From Nocardioides sp. 503 (GTDB lineage Bacteria; Actinomycetota; Actinomycetes; Propionibacteriales; Nocardioidaceae), in the NCBI RefSeq assembly GCF_004522095.1, contig NZ_SPUI01000002.1, positions 806,001 through 870,000 on the forward strand: a stretch of DNA of 64,000 bases, read 5' to 3'. The position numbers were made by a program, and so were the translations under genes. Position 1 is the stretch's first letter. The number at the start of each line of letters is the position of its first letter. This document shows positions 1 through 7,232 of the stretch, one piece after another. The notes under the pieces were generated by a model. That model was not told where the DNA came from and did not search any database. It saw only the letters and a program-made list of their open reading frames with translations.

Positions 1-1
1 G

Positions 2-739
2 ACCGCGGCGCTGGCCGAGCACCCCCAGGGGGTGGCCCTCACGCCAGCGCAGACCGCCGAGCTGCTGGCCGCCTACGACATCCACCTCTGGGACTGCCGC
101 TCCGCCAGCACGCTGCAGGAGGCGCAGGACGCCGCGCGCGAGCTCGGCTGGGACGTCGTGCTCAAGGCGACCTCCCACCCGCTGCGCGAGCGGCCGGACC
201 TGGCCCACGTGTGGCGCAACATCGACACCCCCGACGAGATGAGTGACGCCTGGGAGACGCTCACCGAGCTCGTCGGCCAGCCGGAGACCGCCGGCTTCGT
301 GGTGCAGAAGAACGCCCCTCCCGGCGTGCCTGTGGCGGTGCGCAGCATCGAGGACCCGCTGTTCGGGCCGGTGGTGTCGTTCGGGATCTCGGGGCCGATC
401 ATCGAGCTGCTGGCCGACAAGTCCTACCGGATCCCGCCGCTGGGCGGTCGCGACGCCGCCGCCATGGTGCGCGAGGTCAAGAGCTCGCCGATGCTGTTCG
501 GCTACCGCGGCGCCGACGTGGTCGACGTCGCCGAGATCGAGCGGCTGATCTCGCGCGTCGCCCAGCTGCAGAACGACCTGCCGCAGGTCAGCGCGCTCGA
601 GCTCTCGCTGGTCCTGGCCGGCACCAGCGGCGCCAGCGTGCTCACCGCGGAGGCCCGCGTCGAGCCGGTCGCCGACCCCCGCTCCGACCTCTTCGTCCGG
701 CGGATGCCCGAGCTGCCCGGCGACACGTTGCCCAGCTGA
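2..739 (+). CDS. C-terminal part of an ATP-grasp acyl-CoA ligase / acetyltransferase (partial, 5' end outside window)
   Basis: The reading frame is open from the window edge, so the gene begins upstream; a GTG at 32 is internal. About 245 residues are visible. They match the C-terminal ATP-grasp domain of NDP-forming acetate-CoA ligase-like proteins, which in actinobacteria are often fused to an N-terminal GNAT acetyltransferase (the Pat type). Support comes from the lysine in VVLKA (nucleotide binding) and the glycine-rich stretch with DPLFGPVVSFGISG, typical of the ATP-grasp_5 fold. The likely role is acyl-CoA formation or protein acetylation control in the cytoplasm. The upstream domains cannot be seen, so the ligase-only and GNAT-fused forms cannot be separated here. 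Confidence 0.75.
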   Translation, partial: TAALAEHPQGVALTPAQTAELLAAYDIHLWDCRSASTLQEAQDAARELGWDVVLKATSHPLRERPDLAHVWRNIDTPDEMSDAWETLTELVGQPETAGFVVQKNAPPGVPVAVRSIEDPLFGPVVSFGISGPIIELLADKSYRIPPLGGRDAAAMVREVKSSPMLFGYRGADVVDVAEIERLISRVAQLQNDLPQVSALELSLVLAGTSGASVLTAEARVEPVADPRSDLFVRRMPELPGDTLPS

Positions 740-784
740 CACGCTGCCCGGCCGACACCGGTCCCGGTCCCGCGGGACTAGTGA

Positions 785-790
785 CAGACT
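785..790 (+). promoter_or_regulatory. Candidate -10 element of a leaderless promoter
   Basis: CAGACT ends 6 bases before the ATG at 797. The same hexamer at the same spacing precedes the GTG of the DNA ligase gene (minus strand, 48566), and TANNNT hexamers sit at this spacing before many other genes here. Confidence 0.4.
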
Positions 791-796
791 GACGCC

Positions 797-1384
797 ATGC
801 GCACCACCCGTACCGACGACCGCGACCGCACCGTGGAGCTCCGCAAGGCGATCGCCCGCACGGGCTACTACCCCGAGGTCGTGGCGGACGGGGTCGACGC
901 GGCCGTCGCGGGCGAGCAGGTGCTGTCCTTCTACGTCCACCACGAGCCGACCTTCGAGCGCGACGAGGTACGCCGCCACCAGAGCGTCATCGTGCTGACC
1001 CCCTCGCGGCTGATCCTGGCCCACACCGACGAGCACGCCGGCGACGACCTCCTGCCCGAGCCCTACACCTCCACGTCCACGGAGGCGATCGCGCTGTCCG
1101 CGGTGAAGTCCGTGGTGGTCACCCGCATGACCGCCAACCCCACGTCGGGCCCGACCCCGCCGGCCGAGGCCGTCATGACCATCGGCTGGGGCGGCGTCAG
1201 CCGCATCGACCTGGAGCCGGCCGCCTGCGCCGACCCGGACTGCGACGCCGACCACGGCTACACCGGGGTCCTGGCCTCCGACGACTTCTCGCTGCGCGTC
1301 AGCGCCGCCGCCGACGGCGGCGAGGCCGTCGCCGGGCTGCTCTCCTTCGCCGAGACCCTGTCCGCGCGCACCCACGCCGGGTGA
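797..1384 (+). CDS. DUF5998 family protein
   Basis: A 195-residue soluble protein of the actinobacterial DUF5998 family, recognised from its N-terminal block (RKAIARTGYYPE) and the central QSVIVLTPSRLILAHTDEH stretch. No signal peptide or membrane segment is visible. A cysteine/aspartate-rich loop (CADPDCDADHGY) near residue 145 could bind a metal, which is inference. Its function is unknown. The stop codon overlaps the GTG start of the phosphodiesterase gene that follows (GTGA), so the two are probably translationally coupled. The start is supported by the hexamer 6 bases upstream. Confidence 0.85.
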   Translation: MRTTRTDDRDRTVELRKAIARTGYYPEVVADGVDAAVAGEQVLSFYVHHEPTFERDEVRRHQSVIVLTPSRLILAHTDEHAGDDLLPEPYTSTSTEAIALSAVKSVVVTRMTANPTSGPTPPAEAVMTIGWGGVSRIDLEPAACADPDCDADHGYTGVLASDDFSLRVSAAADGGEAVAGLLSFAETLSARTHAG

Positions 1385-2499
1385 GCACCTTCCTCGAGCC
1401 CGCCTACGGGCGGCGCTCGCTGGGCGACGTCGTCCCGGCCGTCGCGGCCGCGCTGGGCGTGCCCGCTGCCGCGGAGCCCACGGGGCTGGTGCTGCCCGAC
1501 GCGGCGTCGTACGTCGTCTTCCTGATCGACGGCCTCGGCGCGCGCCTGCTCGAGCGCCACGCCCACGCCGCGCCGTACCTCTCGAGCCTGCTGGCCGGCC
1601 AGGAGCCGGGCACCGCGGGCGTGCCGTCCACCACGGCCACCAGCCTCACCTCGCTCGGGACCGGGCTCACTCCCGGCACCCACGGGATGGTCGGCTTCAC
1701 CTCACGGGTGCCGGGCACGGGCCGGCTGCTCAACGCGCTGTTCTGGGACCAGGACGTCGACCCCCGTGAGTGGCAGCCGCACGAGACGGCGTTCGCGCGG
1801 CTGCAGCGCGCGGGGGTGCCCGTCACGGTCGTCAACAAGCGGGAGTTCCGCGACAGCGGCCTGACGGTCGCGGCGCACCGCGGCGGTGACTTCGTCGGGG
1901 CCGACAAGGCCGGCGAGGGCATCGCGGCCGCCGTGGCCGCCTCGTCGGCGCGGCCCTCGCTGACCTACCTCTACGACGGCGACCTCGACTGGACCGGGCA
2001 CCGCTACGGCGTGGCGTCGAGCCAGTGGCTGATCCAGCTGTCGATGATCGACGCCGAGGCCGAGCAGCTGCGCGAGGCGCTGCCGGCCCACACCCGGCTG
2101 GTGGTCGTGGCCGACCACGGCATGGTCGACTCCCCGCCGGAGAGCCGGGTCGACGTCGACGAGCACCTCGAGCTGCGCGACGGCGTCGCCCTGCTGGGCG
2201 GGGAGGCCCGCTTCCGTCACCTCTACTGCCAGCGCGGCGCCGTCGACGACGTCGTCGCCACCTGGTCCGAGCACCTGGGGGAGCGCGCCGAGGTGATGAC
2301 GCGCGAGACGGCCATCGCCCGGGGCTGGTTCGGGGCGGTCGCACCGCTCGTGCTGCCTCGGCTCGGCGACGTGGTGGTCGCCGCCCGCGGTGACCACGGC
2401 GTCTTCTCGTCGGTCGACTTCGCCTACGAGCAGACCCTGGTCGGGCTGCACGGCTCGCTCACCGAGGACGAGATGCTGATCCCGATCGTGGTCGACTGA
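1381..2499 (+). CDS. Alkaline phosphatase superfamily / nucleotide pyrophosphatase-type phosphodiesterase
   Basis: A 372-residue member of the type I phosphodiesterase/nucleotide pyrophosphatase family. Metal and nucleophile motifs are visible: FLIDGLG (Asp about residue 50), VPSTTATSLTSLGTG (candidate Thr nucleophile near residues 84-85), VVVADHGMVD and the late RGDHGVF histidine. No signal peptide is evident, so it probably acts in the cytoplasm on a phosphodiester or phosphonate; the substrate cannot be read from sequence. The GTG start overlaps the end of the DUF5998 gene, indicating a two-gene operon. It converges on the thymidine kinase gene. Confidence 0.85.
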   Translation: MSTFLEPAYGRRSLGDVVPAVAAALGVPAAAEPTGLVLPDAASYVVFLIDGLGARLLERHAHAAPYLSSLLAGQEPGTAGVPSTTATSLTSLGTGLTPGTHGMVGFTSRVPGTGRLLNALFWDQDVDPREWQPHETAFARLQRAGVPVTVVNKREFRDSGLTVAAHRGGDFVGADKAGEGIAAAVAASSARPSLTYLYDGDLDWTGHRYGVASSQWLIQLSMIDAEAEQLREALPAHTRLVVVADHGMVDSPPESRVDVDEHLELRDGVALLGGEARFRHLYCQRGAVDDVVATWSEHLGERAEVMTRETAIARGWFGAVAPLVLPRLGDVVVAARGDHGVFSSVDFAYEQTLVGLHGSLTEDEMLIPIVVD

Positions 2500-2505
2500 G
2501 CGGGT

Positions 2506-3171
2506 TCAGCCGAACGGCAGGGGGTCCGCGGCCAGGCTGACGGCATGGGCGCGGGCGGCGGTGAGCCGGCGCCGGTGGTGCTGGCGGCAGAGCACCTCGT
2601 AGGACACCTCGGCCGGCTCGCCGGCCACGGCCTCCTCGGGCTGCTCGACGTCGCCGACGACGATGACCTCGCCCTCGACCACCATGACGCCGTCCTCGGT
2701 GCGCGCGTTGTGGGTGGCGCGCTTGCCGCACCAGCACAGGGTCTCGACCTGCAGCACGTTCATCCGGTCGGCCAGCTCCACCAGCCGGGCACTGCCCTCG
2801 AAGAGCGAGGTGCGGAAGTCGGTGAGGATCCCGAAGGCGAAGACGTCGATCTGCAGCTCGTCGACCACCTTGGCCAGGTCGTCGACCTGTGCTCGCGTGT
2901 AGAACTGGGCCTCGTCGCAGATCAGGTAGTCGATGCGGCCGCCCTGCGTGAGCGCGTCGACGACGTAGCGCCAGAAGTCGAAGTCGGGAGCCACCTCGAT
3001 CGCCTCGTGGGCCAGCCCGAGGCGGCTGGACAGGGTGGCCTCGCCGGCGCGGTCGAGGGTCGTGAAGATGCGCCCCTGCCGCCCGCGCACCGCGTGGTTG
3101 TGGTTGGTCTGGAGCGCCAACGTGCTCTTGCCGGAGTCCATGGTCCCGGTGAAGAAGTGCAGTTCCGCCAC
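2506..3171 (-). CDS. tdk: Thymidine kinase (type II)
   Basis: Cytoplasmic salvage enzyme that phosphorylates thymidine to dTMP with ATP. It shows the P-loop GTMDSGKST (about residues 9-17), the Walker-B-like ICDEAQFYT with the catalytic Glu, and zinc-binding cysteines in LCWCGKRATHNAR and CRQHH. I chose the GTG at 3171, which gives a 221-residue protein starting with the family-typical residues AELHFFTGTMD and has a CAGGAT hexamer 7 bases upstream. An in-frame ATG at 3180 would add three residues. The gene is divergent from the sulfurtransferase gene with only about 30 bases between them. Confidence 0.93.
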   Translation of the reverse strand: MAELHFFTGTMDSGKSTLALQTNHNHAVRGRQGRIFTTLDRAGEATLSSRLGLAHEAIEVAPDFDFWRYVVDALTQGGRIDYLICDEAQFYTRAQVDDLAKVVDELQIDVFAFGILTDFRTSLFEGSARLVELADRMNVLQVETLCWCGKRATHNARTEDGVMVVEGEVIVVGDVEQPEEAVAGEPAEVSYEVLCRQHHRRRLTAARAHAVSLAADPLPFG

Positions 3172-3204
3172 GCGGCGCATCCTGTCACGCGGCACGATGG
3201 GGGA

Positions 3205-4023
3205 ATGACCACCCCGCTGATCTCGACCGCCGAGCTGCGCGACCTGCTGGCCGGTGCCACCGAGGTCACCCTGCTGGACGTCCGCTACCGCATGGGCGGA
3301 CCCTCCGGGCCCCAGGAGTACGCCGCCGGCCACCTGCCCGGCGCGGTCTTCGTCGACCTCGACACCGATCTGGCGTCCCCGCCGGGGACCGGCGGGCGGC
3401 ACCCGCTGCCCGACCCGCAGGTGTTCGAGCGGGCGATGCGACGCGCGGGCGTCTCCTTGGGGCGCCCGGTCGTGGTCTATGACGACTGGTCCGCGCACGC
3501 CGCCGGACGCGCGTGGTGGCTCCTGCGCTTCCACGGCCACCCGGACGTGCGGGTGCTCGACGGCGGGCTGTCCGTCTGGGTCGCCGACGGGGGAGCGGTC
3601 GAGGAGGGCGCCGTGACGCCCGAGCCGGGCGACTTCACGCGCTCGGAGTCCCCGGGGATGCCCGTGGTCGACGCCGACGGGGTGCTCGACGTCGACGTGC
3701 TCGTCGATGCTCGCGCCGCCGAGCGCTACCGGGGCGAGGTCGAGCCCGTCGACCCGGTGGCGGGCCACGTCCCGGGTGCCGTCAACGTCCCGACCTCCCG
3801 CAACCTCGGCGACGACGGCCGGTTCCGCTCGGCCGAGGAGCTGCGCGCCGTCTACGCCGAGGTCGGCGCCGTGCCGGGCGCCGACGTGGCGGCGTACTGC
3901 GGCTCGGGCGTGACCGCCACCCACGACCTGATCGCGATGGAGCTCGCGGGCATCACCGCAGCGCTCTACCCCGGCAGCTGGAGCGGCTGGGTCACCGACC
4001 CGTCCCGACCGGTATCCCGCTGA
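3205..4023 (+). CDS. Sulfurtransferase, two rhodanese domains (thiosulfate / 3-mercaptopyruvate type)
   Basis: 272 residues with two tandem rhodanese folds. The N-terminal domain (about 8-130) lacks a catalytic cysteine: the equivalent loop reads YDDWSAHAAG. The C-terminal domain carries the active loop YCGSGVTA, with Cys at about residue 232. The enzyme moves sulfur from thiosulfate or 3-mercaptopyruvate to an acceptor such as cyanide or a thiol, in the cytoplasm. The CGSGV loop resembles 3-mercaptopyruvate sulfurtransferases, but substrate preference cannot be settled from sequence. A CACGAT hexamer lies 6 bases before the ATG. Confidence 0.92.
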   Translation: MTTPLISTAELRDLLAGATEVTLLDVRYRMGGPSGPQEYAAGHLPGAVFVDLDTDLASPPGTGGRHPLPDPQVFERAMRRAGVSLGRPVVVYDDWSAHAAGRAWWLLRFHGHPDVRVLDGGLSVWVADGGAVEEGAVTPEPGDFTRSESPGMPVVDADGVLDVDVLVDARAAERYRGEVEPVDPVAGHVPGAVNVPTSRNLGDDGRFRSAEELRAVYAEVGAVPGADVAAYCGSGVTATHDLIAMELAGITAALYPGSWSGWVTDPSRPVSR

Positions 4024-4119
4024 CCTGGGGGTGAGCCGGGTCACGGCGCCGCCACCCTTTGGGGGGGAGATGGTGGGGTCCGACGGGGGCACCGGGCATC
4101 CGTACGGCGTACTCGACGT

Positions 4120-4138
4120 GACGGGTCCCCGACCCGTC
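4120..4138 (+). other. Hairpin in the leader of the 95-residue membrane protein gene
   Basis: GACGGGTC and GACCCGTC form an 8-base-pair stem with a CCC loop, 46 bases before the start codon of the downstream gene. It could be a terminator of the sulfurtransferase transcript or a leader structure. No T-run follows. Confidence 0.45.
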
Positions 4139-4183
4139 GAAGACGGGCATCGTCACGTCGGCACCGTCCTCAAGGAGACACCC

Positions 4184-4471
4184 ATGTCGAGCACCACCAC
4201 GAGCAGCCACGCTGCCCAGAACGACCACGCCACGAGCACCCGCCGCCTCAGCACCGAGACCAAGGCGTCCTTCAAGACGACCGAGCTGGTCGCCTACGTC
4301 GCGGCGGTCATCGGGGTCCTGATCGCCGCCGCCATGGTCGACCGCGGCGACTTCGGCGCGCAGGAGGCCTGGTTCTACGTCACGCTGCTGACCATCGGCT
4401 ACATGGTGAGCCGCGGCCTGGCCAAGTCCGGCAGCCGCGACTTCTACAGCGACTCGCAGCGCGACCACTGA
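4184..4471 (+). CDS. Small membrane protein of unknown function (95 aa)
   Basis: The ATG at 4184 is preceded by a perfect AAGGAG Shine-Dalgarno with 6-base spacing, so this start is preferred over in-frame codons further upstream. The polar Ser/Thr-rich N-terminus (about 35 residues) is followed by two hydrophobic segments, ELVAYVAAVIGVLIAAAMV and a second with the core AWFYVTLLTIGYMVS, then a basic tail. The protein is probably an inner-membrane hairpin. No known domain is recognised. It is followed by a strong hairpin terminator and the 34-residue peptide gene. Confidence 0.75.
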   Translation: MSSTTTSSHAAQNDHATSTRRLSTETKASFKTTELVAYVAAVIGVLIAAAMVDRGDFGAQEAWFYVTLLTIGYMVSRGLAKSGSRDFYSDSQRDH

Positions 4472-4480
4472 TCCCCGCTC

Positions 4481-4515
4481 GCTGCCCCGGCCCCTTCTCG
4501 AGGGGCCGGGGCAGC
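4481..4515 (+). terminator. Strong GC-rich hairpin, candidate terminator
   Basis: GCTGCCCCGGCCCC and GGGGCCGGGGCAGC form a perfect 14-base-pair stem around a 7-base loop, 9 bases after the stop codon of the membrane protein gene. Only a short T-containing tail follows, as is common in actinobacteria. Confidence 0.8.
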
Positions 4516-4540
4516 GCTCTTCTGCTGCCAGGAGCCCACG

Positions 4541-4645
4541 ATGTTCCTCTTCTTCAACAACCGCCTCGGCTGCGCCGGCTCGCTGCTGGTCTCGCTGGCC
4601 CTGAGTGCGGTCCTGTTCCTCGTCCTGCTCGTCCTGAACCGCTGA
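4541..4645 (+). CDS. 34-residue hydrophobic peptide with an FNNRLGC motif
   Basis: A short ORF with an AGGAG Shine-Dalgarno 7 bases before the ATG. The product starts MFLFFNNRLGCAGSLLVS and continues as one membrane-spanning segment to a C-terminal Asn-Arg. From memory, peptides with the FNNRLGC-GSLLVS signature recur as conserved hypothetical proteins in actinobacteria, which supports a real gene; this cannot be verified here. Function unknown. It lies directly behind the terminator hairpin and just before another tiny ORF. Confidence 0.6.
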   Translation: MFLFFNNRLGCAGSLLVSLALSAVLFLVLLVLNR

Positions 4646-4658
4646 AGGTGATCTGCTG

Positions 4659-4751
4659 ATGATGTTCCTGTTGCGCCTGCTGCTGTGGTCCGGCGCCTCG
4701 GTGCCCGCCCCCGACGAGACCGACGGTGGCGGACCTCTGTCTCACCAGTGA
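4659..4751 (+). CDS. Possible 30-residue membrane peptide
   Basis: An ORF of 31 codons starting ATGATG, 13 bases after the stop of the FNNRLGC peptide, with AAGGTG as a possible ribosome site. The N-terminus is hydrophobic (MMFLLRLLLW) and the C-terminus acidic and glycine-rich. It overlaps the 3' end of the convergent SDR gene by 10 bases. It could equally be a chance ORF. Confidence 0.3.
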   Translation: MMFLLRLLLWSGASVPAPDETDGGGPLSHQ

Positions 4752-6748
4752 ACGCCCTTGAAGAGCCGCGCCAGCATGATCTGCTCGGACTCGCGCGTGC
4801 CACCGGAGGCGTCGTCTCCCTTCGCCGCGGCTGAGTCGGGGAACACGTGGTAGGCCATGTTGAGCAGGCGGAACGACAGCTTGGGGGCCACCGTGTGGGC
4901 CACCGCGCCGACGTTGCCGAGCAGGGTGTTGATCTCGTGGGGACGCCCCACCATGGCCTCGATCACGAGGTCCGCGGCCTGCGCCGGTGAGATCGTGGGG
5001 AACCGGTCGTAGAGCTTCGTGGGCGCGATCATCGGCGTCCGCACCAGCGGCATGTGGACGTTGGTGAACGTCACGCCGTCGCCGACGAGCTCGGAGGACA
5101 CGACGTTGCTCCACGAGTCGAGCGCGGCCTTGGAGGCGACGTAGGCGGAGAACCGCGGTGGGTTGGTCTGGACGCCGATCGAGCTGACGTTGACGACGTG
5201 CCCGCGCCGCTGGTAGCGCATCTGCGGCACCAGTCCCATGACCAGACGGATCGCCCCGAAGTAGTTGAGCTGCATCGTGCGCTCGAAGTCGTGGAACCGG
5301 TCGTGGGAGAGCTTCAGCGACCGCCGGATCGAGCGGCCGGCGTTGTTGACGACGAAGTCGACCGACGGGAGCTCGGTCGTCACCTGCTCGCACAGCCGGT
5401 CGATCGCCTCCAGGTCGGAGAGGTCGCAGGGGAAGACGTGGGCGGTGCCGCCGCGCCACTCGATGACGGCGCGGGTCTCCTCGAGCTTGTCCTTGCCCCG
5501 CGCCACCAGGACCGGGATGCCGCCGGCCTGCGCCACCTTCAGCGCCGTGACCTGGCCGATCCCGGACGAGGCGCCGGTGATCACGACGTACTTGCCGCTC
5601 AGCGCCTCGCAGATGCGCGAGTCGCGGGCGGTGGACTCGTCGAGGTGCTCCTCCCAGTAGCTCCAGAGCACGCGGGCGTAGGACTCCAGGTCGGGCACGC
5701 CGATGCCGGAACCGGCCAGCGCCCGCTCGGTGCGGCGGGAGTCGAAGACGGCCGAGAACGAGCTGTGGCCCAGGACCTCCGCCGGGACGCCGAGCCGCCC
5801 GAGGGTCTGGTCGAGCACGGCCTGGACGAGCGGGTTGCGGACCAGGCCGGTGGCGATCGTCGATGGCCGCAGGGCGCGCGGCACCAGCGCGAGGGGCCTG
5901 CGGGTCACCGCGCGGTCGATCGGCGTCGCGAACGTCGGAGCGCCGGCCGCGGAGCAGAACGCGTTGACCATGTCGACCACCGGCTGCGGCTCGGGGTTGA
6001 CCAGGTGGAAGGCCTCGCCGTCGCGGTCGGGCAGGTGGGCCAGGTGGTCCATCGCCGCCGCGACGTAGTCGACGGGCACGACGTTGGTGTCGCCCAGGTC
6101 GACGCCCACCAGGGGCAGCCAGGCCGGCAGCCGGTCGCGCATCCGCTTCATCAACGGGAAGAAGTAGTAGGGGCCGTCGACCTTGTCCATGGCGCCGGTC
6201 GTGCTGTCGCCGACCACGATCGCCGGGCGGTAGACCCGCCACGGCACCTCGCACTCCTCGCGGACGATGCGCTCGGACTCGTACTTCGTGCGGTGGTACG
6301 GCGAGGGCAGCCGCTGGCCCTCCGCGAACATCGTCTCGTCGAATCGGCCGCGGTGGTCGCCGGCGGCCGCCACGGAGGACACCTGGTGGAAGCAGCCCAC
6401 GCCGAGGCGACCGGCCAGCTCGACCGCGTGGCGGGTGCCGCCGACGTTCAGCTGCTCGTTGGTCTCGTCGTCGGCGGTCATGTCGTAGATCGCCGCGAGG
6501 TGGAACAGGTGCTCGACGCTGTCGCGGTGCTCGGCGACCCAGTCCTCGTCGACCCCCAGCCCCGGCTCCCCGAGGTCGCCCACGACCGGCACCACGCGCT
6601 CGGACCCCCACTGTCGGGACAGTGCCTCGAAGCGCGCCATCGAGCCGGCCCGCACCAGCACGAACACCTCGCCCTCGCGGTGGTCGAGCAGCTCCTGCAC
6701 GAGGCGGCGTCCGATGAACCCTGTGGCGCCCGTCACGAAGTACGACAT
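4742..6748 (-). CDS. Two-domain SDR protein: fatty acyl-CoA reductase-like plus classical short-chain dehydrogenase (AcrA1-like)
   Basis: 668 residues with two Rossmann domains. The N-terminal extended SDR (about 1-330) has TGATGFIG at 6-13 and Y151-x3-K155, like the reductase part of fatty acyl-CoA reductases. The C-terminal classical SDR (about 385-620) has TGASSGIG at 391-398, NNAG near 468 and Y536-x3-K540. Size and order match the mycobacterial AcrA1 family (Rv3391), described as acyl-CoA reductase multifunctional enzymes. It probably reduces long acyl-CoA or an acyl aldehyde/ketone with NAD(P)H. TAGCCT lies 6 bases upstream of the ATG, suggesting a leaderless transcript. Confidence 0.85.
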   Translation of the reverse strand: MSYFVTGATGFIGRRLVQELLDHREGEVFVLVRAGSMARFEALSRQWGSERVVPVVGDLGEPGLGVDEDWVAEHRDSVEHLFHLAAIYDMTADDETNEQLNVGGTRHAVELAGRLGVGCFHQVSSVAAAGDHRGRFDETMFAEGQRLPSPYHRTKYESERIVREECEVPWRVYRPAIVVGDSTTGAMDKVDGPYYFFPLMKRMRDRLPAWLPLVGVDLGDTNVVPVDYVAAAMDHLAHLPDRDGEAFHLVNPEPQPVVDMVNAFCSAAGAPTFATPIDRAVTRRPLALVPRALRPSTIATGLVRNPLVQAVLDQTLGRLGVPAEVLGHSSFSAVFDSRRTERALAGSGIGVPDLESYARVLWSYWEEHLDESTARDSRICEALSGKYVVITGASSGIGQVTALKVAQAGGIPVLVARGKDKLEETRAVIEWRGGTAHVFPCDLSDLEAIDRLCEQVTTELPSVDFVVNNAGRSIRRSLKLSHDRFHDFERTMQLNYFGAIRLVMGLVPQMRYQRRGHVVNVSSIGVQTNPPRFSAYVASKAALDSWSNVVSSELVGDGVTFTNVHMPLVRTPMIAPTKLYDRFPTISPAQAADLVIEAMVGRPHEINTLLGNVGAVAHTVAPKLSFRLLNMAYHVFPDSAAAKGDDASGGTRESEQIMLARLFKGVHW

Positions 6749-6754
6749 GGCGGG

Positions 6755-6760
6755 AGGCTA
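6755..6760 (-). promoter_or_regulatory. Candidate -10 of a leaderless promoter (SDR gene)
   Basis: On the minus strand TAGCCT is followed by 6 bases and the ATG at 6748, the spacing seen repeatedly in this window. Confidence 0.5.
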
Positions 6761-6851
6761 CTCGCCCCGGCGGTGATGCCCCCGGTGGTTGAGGAAGGCG
6801 GGGGTTGAGGAAGGCGAGACCCCGCGGGTCGAGGAAGGCGCGACCCCCGGG

Positions 6852-6949
6852 GGTTGAGGAAGGCGCGCTAGCGCCTGTCTCGAAACCCCTCGCGTATGGA
6901 GTGGCGCGTTGGAGGTTTCGAGACGGTTGCTGGCGCAACCTCCTCAACC
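6852..6949. repeat. REPIN-like inverted pair 1
   Basis: A forward unit (6852-6887) with inner stem AGGCGC/GCGCCT and an inverted unit (6914-6949) with inner stem GGTTGC/GCAACC, separated by 26 bases. Confidence 0.85.
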
Positions 6950-6963
6950 TCCGGGGGGCTGGG

Positions 6964-7061
6964 GGTTGAGGAAGGCGCGCTGGCGGCTGTCTCGAAACCC
7001 CTGGCGGGTGGGGCGGTGCGCTGGAGGTCTCGAGACGGTTGCCGGCGCAACCTCCTCAACC
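6964..7061. repeat. REPIN-like inverted pair 2
   Basis: A forward unit (6964-6999, inner stem with one mismatch) and an inverted unit (7026-7061, stem GGTTGC/GCAACC), again separated by 26 bases. It lies exactly 112 bases after pair 1. Confidence 0.85.
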
Positions 7062-7075
7062 TCCGGGGGGCTGGG

Positions 7076-7180
7076 GGTTGAGGAAGGCGCGCTGGCGCCT
7101 GTCTCGAAACCCCGCTGTCCCTGGCACCCTGCTTCACTCACGGGGTCTCGACACGCAGCGTCGCGCTTCGTTCCTCAGCC
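7076..7180. repeat. REPIN-like pair 3, second half degenerate
   Basis: An intact forward unit at 7076-7111 (stem AGGCGC/GCGCCT), followed at 7144-7180 by a diverged inverted unit that keeps GGTCTCGA and TCCTCAGCC ends but has a different middle. Confidence 0.65.
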
Positions 7181-7232
7181 GCGGCGCTGCTCGACCTTCG
7201 CGACACTCAATGCCGCGCTCGTACCTCGCGCG

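Larger units (their letters stand above)
6786..7180. repeat. Cluster of palindromic REP-like units between the SDR gene and sepH
   Basis: This fills most of the 484-base gene-free stretch 6749-7232. It holds five well-preserved 36-base units (6852-6887, 6914-6949, 6964-6999, 7026-7061, 7076-7111), degenerate partial copies at 6786-6850 and a diverged unit at 7144-7180. Every unit has outer arms GGTTGAGGA and TCTCGAAACC (or close variants) around a self-complementary inner stem. The forward units begin at 6852, 6964 and 7076, an exact 112-base period. No coding potential is seen. The rest of the gap, 7181-7232, holds nothing recognisable. Confidence 0.9.

Noticed and set aside
2545..4023. A long plus-strand ORF extending the sulfurtransferase upstream through the thymidine kinase gene
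   Set aside because: The first half is antisense to tdk. The true start at 3205 begins the rhodanese domain.
6852..7111. Regularly spaced repeats suggestive of a CRISPR array
   Set aside because: The units alternate in orientation, the intervening segments resemble each other and no cas genes are present.
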